A stretch of DNA of 12,367 nucleotides from CAZSXS01 sp964611385 (lineage in GTDB: Bacteria > Bacillota > Clostridia > Lachnospirales > CAYPQA01): positions 1 through 12,367 of the forward strand of contig CAZSXS010000095.1 of NCBI GenBank assembly GCA_964611385.1. Reading direction: 5' to 3'. Below, in pieces: positions 5,934-12,367 of the stretch. The translations under genes and the position numbers were made by a program. The notes below the pieces were generated by a model. The model was given only the letters and a program-made list of their open reading frames with translations, had not been told where the DNA came from and searched no databases. The stretch's first letter is position 1. The number at the start of each line of letters is the position of its first letter.

Positions 5934-7658
5934 TTATAAAATCCCGTCATGCTTCTCAATATACCGTCTTCCTTCTTCAATAACGCCACTCAGTACGCCG
6001 TCTTCAAAAGGACTTTTCAGTCCAGCCTTTTGGAGAAGCTCTGTGAACTTGAAGCGACCGGCCAGACGAGTAAATTTCATATAGACTTCATAGGCTTGCT
6101 CCCAACCGCTCTTTTGCAGGATTTCCATCATTTGCAGAGCAACGGTTTGGGCAAGGCAGTAATCAATGTAATAGAAAGGCGCCGAGTAAATATGCCCTTG
6201 CCTTTGCCAGACTCGTCCCTCGCCGTAGAAAGGAATTCCGCTGGCGTCCAGGTAGGGGCGGTATTGGCTCTCTAGCTTTTTCCATTCCTCATTCCGTTCT
6301 GCTGGGGTCAGTTCAGGCTTGCTGTACATAATATGCTGGAACTCGTCCACCATACAACCGTAAGGAATGAAAAAGAGGGCACCCATCAGATGAATCAATC
6401 TTGCCATGTCCGTTTTATCACCATAGAAGCGATCAAGCTTGGGCCAGCACAAGAACTCCATAGACATAGAATGCACCTCACAGGTCTCCAGGGTGCCCTG
6501 TAAAGACTCCCTCAGTTCAAAGCCCCGGGTCTGATTGTAATGCTCTTTGTGCGCTAGGTAAGACTGATAAGCGTGGCCACACTCATGCGTAAATACATCC
6601 ACATCACCGCTGGTGTTGTTGAAGTTGGCAAAGATGAAGGGGCTGCGTTGACTGTCGATATAGGTGCAGTAGCCTCCGCTGGTTTTGCCCTTTTTGGGAT
6701 AGAGGTCAAACATTTCCATACTGTCCATCAGATCAATAAAGGCCTTAGTCTCACTGTTAAACTCACGATACATGTTAATGCCCGCTTCATAAAGCTCCTT
6801 TTCCCGGATAATGGGTTGTGGATTGCCCTTTTGGGTCATAACGGCATCATCATAGATCATCAGCTTGTCAAGGTCCAGGCGCGCGGCCTGCTTCTTTTTC
6901 AATTCGCTGATAAAGGGTACAAGCTCATTTTTGACTTGTTCTCTAAACTTATGAACCTGCTCCTCATTGTAAGAATTTCTGGTCATTCTTGCGTACCCAA
7001 GCTCTATAAAATTCTTGTAGCCCATTTTGTGGGCCATTTCTGTGCGAAGACTCACAAGCTTGTCATAAATCTCGTCGTACTTGTCTTTGTTTGCATCATA
7101 TACCCCAGCAAGCGCTCGGTTTGCATTCTTTCGAATCTCCCTATCCTTACTCTCCATATAAAAGCCCATCTGGGATGGTGAGAGTTTTTTGCCGTCAAAT
7201 TCCACCTCCAGAGTGCCTTGGAGCTTCACGTACTCAATGATGAGCTTATTTTCCTCGGCAAGCAAGGGGATGATCTCAGGCGATATGGTCTTTTTAGCAA
7301 GCTCAGCATTGACAAACATCAAAGAACCGACCCGCTCGTCTGCCTCGAGCTCGGCTCTGAAGGGACTTTCCAAAAGGGCATTTTTCAAGTACAAGCCCTG
7401 TTCCTCGATCAGAGGTTCCTTCTCGGCATAGTAGTTCGTCTCTTCGTCATAAAACGGGTCCGTTGTGTTCACACTTTGACGGACACGGGCAACAGAGATA
7501 GAGGAGGAAACCTCTGCATCCTTTTTCTCAATTTCTATCAGCGCTTTGATGATCTCGCCGGCGCTTTTTGCCTCCTTGATGCGTTGGGTGCATTTCTTTA
7601 GTTCCTCAATATACGCTTCGATGTCAGCTCTCTCGTAGACGATTTCGGAAAATTTCAT
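5934..7658 (-). CDS. M3-family zinc oligoendopeptidase (PepF-like)
   Basis: A cytoplasmic thermolysin-fold metallopeptidase that degrades short peptides. The zinc motif HECGH is at residues 358-362 (Glu359 catalytic). The third ligand is probably Glu394 in CEVHSM. The helical N-terminal region (about 1-190) and the catalytic region (about 200-565) match the usual M3 oligoendopeptidase length. I place the start at ATG 7658 (MKFSEIV, 574 residues), because AAAAGGAGA lies about 7 bases upstream. The in-frame ATG at 7679 has no ribosome binding site and falls almost at the predicted transcription start. It is monocistronic, with a near-consensus promoter and a shared bidirectional terminator. The family is certain, while subfamily naming (PepF versus other M3B groups) is less so. 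A role in peptide turnover is inferred from the family. Confidence 0.93.
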   Translation of the reverse strand: MKFSEIVYERADIEAYIEELKKCTQRIKEAKSAGEIIKALIEIEKKDAEVSSSISVARVRQSVNTTDPFYDEETNYYAEKEPLIEEQGLYLKNALLESPFRAELEADERVGSLMFVNAELAKKTISPEIIPLLAEENKLIIEYVKLQGTLEVEFDGKKLSPSQMGFYMESKDREIRKNANRALAGVYDANKDKYDEIYDKLVSLRTEMAHKMGYKNFIELGYARMTRNSYNEEQVHKFREQVKNELVPFISELKKKQAARLDLDKLMIYDDAVMTQKGNPQPIIREKELYEAGINMYREFNSETKAFIDLMDSMEMFDLYPKKGKTSGGYCTYIDSQRSPFIFANFNNTSGDVDVFTHECGHAYQSYLAHKEHYNQTRGFELRESLQGTLETCEVHSMSMEFLCWPKLDRFYGDKTDMARLIHLMGALFFIPYGCMVDEFQHIMYSKPELTPAERNEEWKKLESQYRPYLDASGIPFYGEGRVWQRQGHIYSAPFYYIDYCLAQTVALQMMEILQKSGWEQAYEVYMKFTRLAGRFKFTELLQKAGLKSPFEDGVLSGVIEEGRRYIEKHDGIL

Positions 7659-7691
7659 TGCTATCTCTCCTTTTAGCATATTTGTTATTGT

Positions 7692-7719
7692 ATTATACCT
7701 GTAAAGTATAATCTGTCAA
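7692..7719 (-). promoter_or_regulatory. Strong sigma-A promoter of the oligoendopeptidase gene
   Basis: On the minus strand a perfect TTGACA (7719-7714) is followed after 16 bases by a perfect TATAAT (7697-7692). Transcription would start near 7685, leaving a leader of about 27 bases before the ATG at 7658. This supports the shorter start. Confidence 0.8.
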
Positions 7720-7916
7720 ATGTTAAGTTCAATTCATACGCCGGGCACCTAATTACCACCGAGTTCAACGCGAAGTCATTGACCAACTTCCGCTGGGGCA
7801 CAGACTTTTATACACTAAGCGGAAATCAAGCACAAGAAACGGACCTGTTACGGGCACTGGAAAAAGAAAGGCTCTTGCGCTTTTGGAAAAGTGTCAAGGA
7901 AATATTTTCTGCCTGA
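7713..7916 (+). pseudogene. Unidentified gene remnant (C-terminal end only)
   Basis: An open frame runs through this stretch and ends with TGA at 7914-7916, four bases before a strong terminator. The readable part includes LITTEFNAKSLTNFRWGTDF and ends RLLRFWKSVKEIFSA, with protein-like composition. No ATG, GTG or TTG with a ribosome binding site is present, and upstream the frame runs into the oligoendopeptidase promoter. I therefore read it as the surviving 3' end of a deleted gene. I do not recognise the family. The left boundary is arbitrary, and chance remains possible. Confidence 0.35.
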
Positions 7917-7919
7917 TAT

Positions 7920-7971
7920 AAAAAACGCCGTCAACCACCCTAAAGTACAAGGTGGTAGACGACGTTTTTTA
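7920..7971. terminator. Bidirectional terminator between the remnant and the HTH gene
   Basis: Arms 7920-7939 and 7951-7970 pair over 20 positions with two mismatches, beginning A6 and ending T6. The T tract works on both strands. The stop codon of the minus-strand HTH gene lies inside the right arm, and the plus-strand remnant stops four bases before the left arm. Confidence 0.85.
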
Positions 7972-8451
7972 TTTTGCTTTAAAAAAGAAGCTCAAAAACT
8001 TTTTACGTTTTGGAGGGGCAGCTTGGCTAGAAATACTTTTATTTTTATCGACGATCAGCAAGGCCTGATACTGCTTATCCATCTCCATAGAATGTAACAA
8101 GGCCTGTTGGGATTGGATCAGCGAGTGTATGGTCTTGTCTTTTTCATTCAACTGTTCCTCCAAGACGTCGATTAAACGCATGTTTTCTGTAAGCTGTGCT
8201 TGATTGACAGCCGGAAAAACTGTGGTGTTGAACCCTTCGTTTTCCTTCTTTGCGACAGTGATGACATCTTGGATGGTTTGACTCTGCTCGTTGGTGTAGT
8301 ATGTAAGGATTTGGGCTTCTGCGGCTTCATCAAGGTATGATTTACCGTCCAGTTTAATGGTTGAAATATTATTCTTCTTTATCAGATTATAAATGCTGGT
8401 TTTAGATACTTTAGCCTGCTCTGAGATCTCTTTAATGCTTTTCACTTTCAA
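7969..8451 (-). CDS. HTH and coiled-coil protein resembling plasmid replication-associated (DUF536-type) proteins
   Basis: A 160-residue protein with an N-terminal helix-turn-helix (about 4-30, containing EISEQAKVSKTSIYNLIKKN), a variable middle, a predicted coiled coil rich in Glu, Lys and Gln (about 88-125, including VLEEQLNEKDKTIHSLI), and a basic-aromatic tail ending RKKFLSFFFKAK. HTH, coiled coil and an aromatic-basic tail form the arrangement of small proteins encoded next to rep genes on Gram-positive plasmids. Here no rep gene is adjacent. No ATG start exists: TTG at 8451 is only a few bases from AAGGGGTGA, while GTG at 8445 has 9-base spacing and is the likelier start (158 residues). 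It has its own promoter with tandem repeats at the transcription start, suggesting self-repression. The family call is from architecture only. Confidence 0.72.
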   Translation of the reverse strand: MKVKSIKEISEQAKVSKTSIYNLIKKNNISTIKLDGKSYLDEAAEAQILTYYTNEQSQTIQDVITVAKKENEGFNTTVFPAVNQAQLTENMRLIDVLEEQLNEKDKTIHSLIQSQQALLHSMEMDKQYQALLIVDKNKSISSQAAPPKRKKFLSFFFKAK

Positions 8452-8475
8452 TCACCCCTTCATTTTTTTCTTTTG

Positions 8476-8500
8476 TTTCAATTGATTTCAATTGATTTCA
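8476..8500. promoter_or_regulatory. Tandem operator-like repeats in the HTH gene leader
   Basis: TTTCAATTGA occurs twice in direct tandem (8476-8485 and 8486-8495), followed by a half copy TTTCA. Each full unit contains the palindrome TCAATTGA. The array covers the predicted transcription start and early leader of the adjacent HTH gene. It is well placed for autoregulation, though the binding protein is inferred. Confidence 0.6.
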
Positions 8501-8508
8501 TTTACTTG

Positions 8509-8537
8509 ATTATATAGACATGAAAGTTGAAAAGCAA
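8509..8537 (-). promoter_or_regulatory. Promoter of the HTH/coiled-coil gene
   Basis: On the minus strand TTGCTT (8537-8532) and a perfect TATAAT (8514-8509) are separated by 17 bases. The start site would fall near 8502, at the edge of the tandem TTTCAATTGA repeats. Confidence 0.65.
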
Positions 8538-8586
8538 TGAAAATAAGGCGACGAATTAGGGCCGCATTCGACGGGGGACATGCTTA

Positions 8587-10017
8587 TCAGTCATTTAAGC
8601 CTGTAAAAAAAGAAGAGTCGGTCTTTTTCGCAGAAACTTTCTCGTGCAGCAAGCCAAAGCGGATCTCTACCACATACAAGTCCCCCAGTATCTGAACCAG
8701 AAATTCTCCCCCCATCGCCTCGGTCAGGCTTCTGGCGATATAGAGGCCCAAGCCGCTGCCTTCGGTAAGCCTTGCCCGATCTCCACGAACAAACTGCTCC
8801 ATCAGCTCCGTAGCAGAAAGATTCAAAGGCTCCTTGGATATATTTTTTAAGACAAAGCTACACACATTTTCATAGACCTTCAACTCTGCATAAATCCTTG
8901 TCCCTTCCTGTGAATACTTCACCGCATTGGAAAAGATGTTTTCCAACACACGCCATAGGTAACGCCCATCCGCTTTGATATACAGTTCTGTTTCAGGGAT
9001 TTGAGAAAGTAATTGCAAGCCCTTGTTGGCCATCTGTTCATCATATTCCCCTAAGATCTGCCCGATCAGTTCACAAAGGTTGATCGTCTCTACTTGCATA
9101 CTGATATTACCCGTTCCCGCCTTGCTGGCTTCAATCAAGTCCTCTATCAGAACCTTAAGCCGGAGCGATTTTTTGTAGAGGATGGTCGTGTATTCTTTCA
9201 GGTCGTTTGCGTTTACCCCTTGATGATGAATCAGATCCGCATAGTTAATGATGGAGGTCAGGGGCGTTTTGATATCATGGGAAACGTTGGTAATCAGCTC
9301 TGTTTTCAAACGCTCTGCCTTCAGCTTATCTTGCATGGCTTTTTCGTATACCTCTTCCTTCCCTTGGGCATAGCGGGATAAGTATTCTGCCAAGACAGTT
9401 AAAGCTCCAAGCCCAACCAAAGTCAGCAGACTGAAGAAAAAGGTTCTATTGAAGGTCCTTATGGAAAAGTCAACTATTTCCAGGAGAAAGAAAATAATAA
9501 AAATTAGCAGCGAAATGCTAAGGGTGAGCGAAATCGGATGCGGAAGGGGAAATTGCTTGTAAAATTTCCACCAGGAGATGTTTTTGTATCGGTCATTCCC
9601 TTTGATAAAAGCTAAGACCTTGAGCATCCAAAGAACAAAGACCAAGTAGCTTAAAAAGGGGAACAAGATGATAGTGAGAAAGGTATTGATTTGAAGATAC
9701 ACGCCATACACCAGAAGCAAAAGCGCAAAGGCAGCAGTCAAGCTTGCACCAAAGAGACTGCTTTTAAGTATAAGTCCTAAAAATGACCCCTTTTCCATCA
9801 GCTGCCAGGCCGACAAGATCAGCAGTACAAAGGCAATTAAGCCGAAAACTAAAGCGAAGTTAAACAATCTGCTGAAAACACTAATACCAATGCCATAGCG
9901 TCTTTTCACATAGTAAGCGAAGCTTTCAGAAAAATTGCAGACCAAAATATACACGCTAATATAGGAAACAAAAAATGCCATGAATAAAGTAAAAAAAGAG
10001 TTAAGCAGTTTTTTCAT
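8587..10017 (-). CDS. VanS-like membrane sensor histidine kinase
   Basis: The sensor half of a two-component system; it autophosphorylates on His and passes the phosphate to the co-transcribed regulator. The N-terminus has about six hydrophobic segments (roughly residues 8-26, 51-71, 83-105, 110-135, 163-183, 193-212) and little extracytoplasmic sequence, so the signal is probably sensed in or at the membrane. The HisKA H-box is NVSHDIKTPLTS with His247. The ATPase domain shows an N-box (Asn364 region, ENIFSNAVKYS) and G2 box GSGLGL (420-425). The usual DxGxG G1 box is absent: its place is taken by LKNISKEPLNL, as in a known Firmicutes kinase subgroup. At 476 residues the length is normal. 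The ATG overlaps the regulator stop by 4 bases, showing translational coupling. No clear terminator follows. Confidence 0.9.
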   Translation of the reverse strand: MKKLLNSFFTLFMAFFVSYISVYILVCNFSESFAYYVKRRYGIGISVFSRLFNFALVFGLIAFVLLILSAWQLMEKGSFLGLILKSSLFGASLTAAFALLLLVYGVYLQINTFLTIILFPFLSYLVFVLWMLKVLAFIKGNDRYKNISWWKFYKQFPLPHPISLTLSISLLIFIIFFLLEIVDFSIRTFNRTFFFSLLTLVGLGALTVLAEYLSRYAQGKEEVYEKAMQDKLKAERLKTELITNVSHDIKTPLTSIINYADLIHHQGVNANDLKEYTTILYKKSLRLKVLIEDLIEASKAGTGNISMQVETINLCELIGQILGEYDEQMANKGLQLLSQIPETELYIKADGRYLWRVLENIFSNAVKYSQEGTRIYAELKVYENVCSFVLKNISKEPLNLSATELMEQFVRGDRARLTEGSGLGLYIARSLTEAMGGEFLVQILGDLYVVEIRFGLLHEKVSAKKTDSSFFTGLND

Positions 10018-10805
10018 TTCAGTTTCACCACCTTATAGCCCAAGCCGTAGATGATCTTTAAATATCTCGGATCCTTGGGATTGATTTCAATTTTTTCTCG
10101 AATATGACGGATGTGGACGGAAATAATCTTTCCAACCCCGAAGGGCGGTTCATTCCAGACTTGCTCGTAAATTTGGTTTGCGGAAAAAACCCGCTCCATG
10201 TTACTCATCAAAAGCTTCAGGATATGATATTCCGTTGCAGTCAAAGCCACTTCCTCCCCCTCCACCAGCACTACCTTTTTCTGATCATCAAGTACAAGGC
10301 CGCCTGTTTGATAAAGGCCTTGAGGCAATCCTTGACCAGGGAAATCTTGCTCTTGATCGGTATATAGTCCTTGTCCACTTATGCCCTGTCCCACACCTTG
10401 CCCTTGTCCCTGCCCAGTCCCACTTTGCATACCGCCCAACTGTGAAAAGCGACGCAAATGCGCCTTAGCTCTTGCTAGCAACTCCACCGGATTAAAGGGT
10501 TTTGTGATATAGTCGTCTCCCCCCATGCCAAGGCCCAAAACCCGGTCGGTATCTTCCCCCTTTGCACTCAGAAAAAGAATGGGAACATTACTGATCTCGC
10601 GGATTTTAACCGCCGCTACAATCCCGTCCATGACAGGCATCATCACATCTAAAAAGACCAAGTGGATATCTCCCTGTCTGATGTGATCCAAAGCCTCCTG
10701 ACCGTTCGACGCCTTTACAATCTGATACTTCTCTTGCTTTAAATAGATTTCAAGGGCAGTTAAAATGTCCTCGTCATCATCGCAAATCAAAACCCGATAT
10801 TCCAT
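10014..10805 (-). CDS. VanR-like OmpR-family response regulator with a Gly/Gln-rich linker
   Basis: The receiver domain (1-120) has Asp9-Asp11 acidic residues, phospho-acceptor Asp53 (FLDVMMP), switch Ser80 and Lys102 (TKPF). The winged-helix DNA-binding domain covers about 168-263, with TATEYHILKLLM and a C-terminal GLGYKVV. The linker (about 121-168) is unusual: roughly 45 residues dominated by Gly and Gln, against about 10-15 in typical relatives, making the protein 263 residues instead of about 230. The frame is intact, so it is an in-frame expansion. The ATG at 10805 follows AAAGGAG embedded in the last codons of the upstream carboxypeptidase gene, with 7 bases between genes. It probably controls the operon and cell-wall genes; that is inferred from the family and neighbours. 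Confidence 0.93.
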   Translation of the reverse strand: MEYRVLICDDDEDILTALEIYLKQEKYQIVKASNGQEALDHIRQGDIHLVFLDVMMPVMDGIVAAVKIREISNVPILFLSAKGEDTDRVLGLGMGGDDYITKPFNPVELLARAKAHLRRFSQLGGMQSGTGQGQGQGVGQGISGQGLYTDQEQDFPGQGLPQGLYQTGGLVLDDQKKVVLVEGEEVALTATEYHILKLLMSNMERVFSANQIYEQVWNEPPFGVGKIISVHIRHIREKIEINPKDPRYLKIIYGLGYKVVKLK

Positions 10806-10812
10806 ATTCTTC

Positions 10813-11685
10813 CTACTCCTTTACTGTAATGACATAGCCTCCCCTGTTATCGGCAGAAGCTTCATAACTGCCAGAGACTGGGACAAAGGCAGCGCCTTGT
10901 TCCGGCTTCGTATAATATACCTTATAAGTACTGTTGTCTATTCTAACGGTGTATTTTCCCTGGTTGCTTAAAAATTCCATGTACTCCTCTAAGCAGAGCT
11001 GGTTTTTGTAGCAGTAATAGGCATGGGGCAGACCAACGTAACGGAAGTGCCAGGGCTCATAGAGGATGCCCGTTGTGTCTACTTTGTCCTTGGGGTACCG
11101 GAGGATAAACCCATAACGCCAGGCATTTTCTTGTAGCCATAGTCCCTGGGGATAGCGATCCAGCTGTTCATTGGACAGCCCGATATAAGAAAGATCTAAG
11201 GCCAGTCCCGTCTGATGTTCACTGGAGCCAGGCTTTTGAACGTATCTTTTTTCTGCCGAATCCCGATAAAGTTGGGTTTGTTTCTCAAAGGTTCTAAACC
11301 CGCTGTTAATGAAAAAATCCGGGTAGCCCTTTTCCTTTGCTGCCTCAAAGAGCGCATCCGCTGCTACCAAGGCCTTTGGATTGATTTCAATCCCACTGTT
11401 AGACAAAGCAACGACTCTATACGCAGACACCAGCTCTGCCAAAAAGTCCTCGTCGATCTGGTTCTTCTCATTAATAAGCATAAGCTCGCTGTTAATTTCA
11501 AGGGTTGAAAGCAGTTTTCGTACTGCTTGAATATCGACCTCATATTGAATAACTGGATCTTGTTGACTCCTTTCTTTTTTTCCATCCTTGAAATTGAAAT
11601 ACAGAGCAGCAGCCAGTACGCAAACAAGTATTGGAAGCACCTTTGCCCTTAGCATACTTTTCATCTTGGGTCTTATCTTTTGCAT
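10813..11685 (-). CDS. VanY-like D-alanyl-D-alanine carboxypeptidase (M15B)
   Basis: A zinc peptidase that removes the terminal D-Ala from peptidoglycan precursors or stem peptides outside the membrane. An N-terminal basic segment and single hydrophobic helix (about 16-30) act as membrane anchor. The M15B core has INSGFR (Arg131), SSEHQTGLALDL with zinc ligands His157 and Asp164, and YEPWHFRY with Glu210 and zinc ligand His213. A C-terminal tail of about 45 residues follows the catalytic domain, as in many clostridial relatives. The ATG at 11685 has AAAGGA 7 bases upstream and a second AAGGAG directly abutting the ATG, too close to use. It is the first gene of an operon with the VanR/VanS-type pair. 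No vanH, ligase, vanX or vanT gene is in view, so glycopeptide resistance is not implied. Confidence 0.93.
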   Translation of the reverse strand: MQKIRPKMKSMLRAKVLPILVCVLAAALYFNFKDGKKERSQQDPVIQYEVDIQAVRKLLSTLEINSELMLINEKNQIDEDFLAELVSAYRVVALSNSGIEINPKALVAADALFEAAKEKGYPDFFINSGFRTFEKQTQLYRDSAEKRYVQKPGSSEHQTGLALDLSYIGLSNEQLDRYPQGLWLQENAWRYGFILRYPKDKVDTTGILYEPWHFRYVGLPHAYYCYKNQLCLEEYMEFLSNQGKYTVRIDNSTYKVYYTKPEQGAAFVPVSGSYEASADNRGGYVITVKE

Positions 11686-11903
11686 CTCCTTATCCTTTCT
11701 GTTTTTTGGAATTTGATAACAGTAATTCTTGACATATTTTGGGGGAAATAGTCAAAGCTCAAGGGTATCCCTTGCTATCCTCAACAGTATAAAGGTACAT
11801 TTCAAAGTTATGGATTCTAAAAGGTTAAGATTTTATTAATATTGTAATCCGTTTGACTGTAGCGATTTTTGCTAGGCTTACGTAGAGCGCAAATTCAGAC
11901 AAT
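11686..11903. promoter_or_regulatory. Leader and presumed control region of the vanY-RS operon
   Basis: The operon promoter must lie here, because a terminator stands just upstream. A weak candidate on the minus strand is TCCATA, 17 bases, TATACT (-10 at 11791-11786). Just downstream of its start is the palindrome CAAGGGTATCCCTTG (11760-11774), a possible operator. Next comes an inverted repeat TTGACATATTT/AAATAGTCAA around a G-rich loop (11729-11755). The -35 is poor, which would suit a promoter needing an activator such as the encoded regulator, but this is inference. No gene is visible here. Confidence 0.35.
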
Positions 11904-11938
11904 AAAAAAGGCCTTTCCTTTGAGGATAAGCCTTTTTT
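11904..11938. terminator. Bidirectional terminator downstream of the CPBP remnant
   Basis: AAAAAAGGC (11904-11912) pairs with GCCTTTTTT (11930-11938), with inner pairs TT/AA and TCCT/AGGA, single-base bulges and a TTG loop. T tracts exist on both strands. It ends minus-strand transcription from the CPBP fragment and insulates the vanY-RS promoter. Confidence 0.85.
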
Positions 11939-11995
11939 CAGACAACTTCTATTCCGGTTTCTGCTTCATAAGCAGTTGACATTAGGATCATACAA

Positions 11996-12367
11996 TCACA
12001 ATTCCCTATCCCACTGTCTATAAATCTTGTATGCAACAAAAACAGTGATTGCAAATCCAACAATGCCAATTATTAACTGAACGGTTGTGTTCATACCGGT
12101 TTTAATTGCACTCCACGGCAGATAAGCTGCTAGCAAATTGTTGATCGCGTGTGCTAGTACCGAAGCACGCAAGCTCTTTGTCCAGATAAGCACTAGAATA
12201 AAGATAAGACCTAAGATTATTGTGCCTACAGCTTCACCTATATCACCTGCAATGTGACCGCTTCCAAATAAAATGGAAGTGAATACAACAACAAACCAAA
12301 GCGGTAATCGCCTTATAGTGCTTTCTATTGAAAATGGTGTAAAATAGCTTCTCTGATATTAGAATAA
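11996..12367 (-). pseudogene. CPBP (CAAX-like) intramembrane protease, C-terminal part, probably disrupted
   Basis: The C-terminal half of a CPBP-family membrane protease runs off the window edge. Motif 2 is visible in LFGSGHIAG and motif 3 in LAHAINN, separated by a hydrophobic helix (GTIILGLIFILVLIW), with another helix after motif 3 and a short basic tail. The only usual start in frame is GTG at 12193, but the conserved FGSGH motif lies upstream of it. Reading further up, the same frame meets TAA at 12361-12359 and offers no ATG. Another frame there gives ISEKLFYTIFNRK, faintly like the EE-x-x-F-R motif 1, which suggests a frameshift near 12310. I therefore call it a broken gene, although the rest lies outside the window. 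Intact members process peptides or act in immunity to bacteriocins. Confidence 0.6.

Noticed and set aside
5949..6275. Plus-strand open frame of 108 codons
   Set aside because: Antisense to the oligoendopeptidase C-terminus, with no motif and no ribosome binding site.
6573..7181. Plus-strand open frame of 202 codons
   Set aside because: It lies antisense inside the oligoendopeptidase gene, which carries a full zinc motif and family-length protein. The antisense product has no recognisable motif or ribosome binding site.
7218..7601. Plus-strand open frame of 127 codons
   Set aside because: Antisense shadow of the oligoendopeptidase N-terminal region; no supporting signals.
10302..10445. CRISPR-like or tandem DNA repeat in the response regulator gene
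   Set aside because: The repetition is short, irregular and in frame, encoding Gly/Gln codons; there are no spacers.
8587..11685. Classical vancomycin resistance cluster
   Set aside because: Only vanY-like and regulator genes are present; no ligase, dehydrogenase, vanX or racemase gene lies in the window.
11729..11756. Perfect TTGACA on the plus strand as a promoter
   Set aside because: No -10 box at 16-18 bases and no plus-strand gene downstream; the sequence is better explained as an arm of an inverted repeat.

Overview
The window looks like ordinary chromosome of a low-to-mid-GC Gram-positive anaerobe of the Clostridia. This rests on AAGGAGG-type ribosome binding sites, consensus-like sigma-A promoters, frequent hairpin terminators, and the gene mix: a clostripain-family protease, a MalY/PatB C-S lyase, an M3 oligoendopeptidase and a VanY/two-component operon. 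The genus cannot be read from sequence alone. No rRNA, tRNA, CRISPR array, intact transposase or prophage gene is visible.

Layout. A C-rich left edge (1-58) is followed by a secreted clostripain-like C11 peptidase (157-2370, +), a strong terminator, and a MalY/PatB-type aminotransferase-fold lyase (2493-3674, +). A berberine-bridge-type FAD oxidoreductase (3751-5088, -) converges on it. An unusually repeat-rich 500-bp intergenic region (5089-5590) holds a 26-bp hairpin, an inverted-arm element and one copy of a 45-bp repeat whose partner lies at the other end of the oxidoreductase gene. A 65-residue small protein (5591-5788, +) and an M3-family oligoendopeptidase (5934-7658, -) converge on a shared, highly symmetrical bidirectional terminator. 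A short gene remnant (about 7713-7916, +) and a helix-turn-helix/coiled-coil protein resembling plasmid replication-associated proteins (7969-8451, -) share another bidirectional terminator.

The right third is a minus-strand operon, vanY-like D,D-carboxypeptidase, then OmpR/VanR-type regulator, then VanS-type kinase (11685 down to 8587). Its genes are coupled by a 7-nt gap and a 4-nt overlap. No vancomycin ligase or dehydrogenase genes lie beside it, so a cell-wall sensing and remodelling role is more likely than classical resistance. The right edge holds the C-terminal half of a CPBP (CAAX-like) intramembrane protease whose upstream frame is interrupted, probably a pseudogene.

How the genes work together. 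Only the vanY-RS operon is a clear functional unit. The peptidases and the C-S lyase fit an amino-acid-fermenting lifestyle, but that link is an inference. I did not find a convincing new multi-gene system. The best leads are the repeat-arm family around 5.1-5.4 kb, the lone Rep-associated-like HTH gene with its tandem operator-like repeats, and the Gly/Gln-rich insert in the response regulator.
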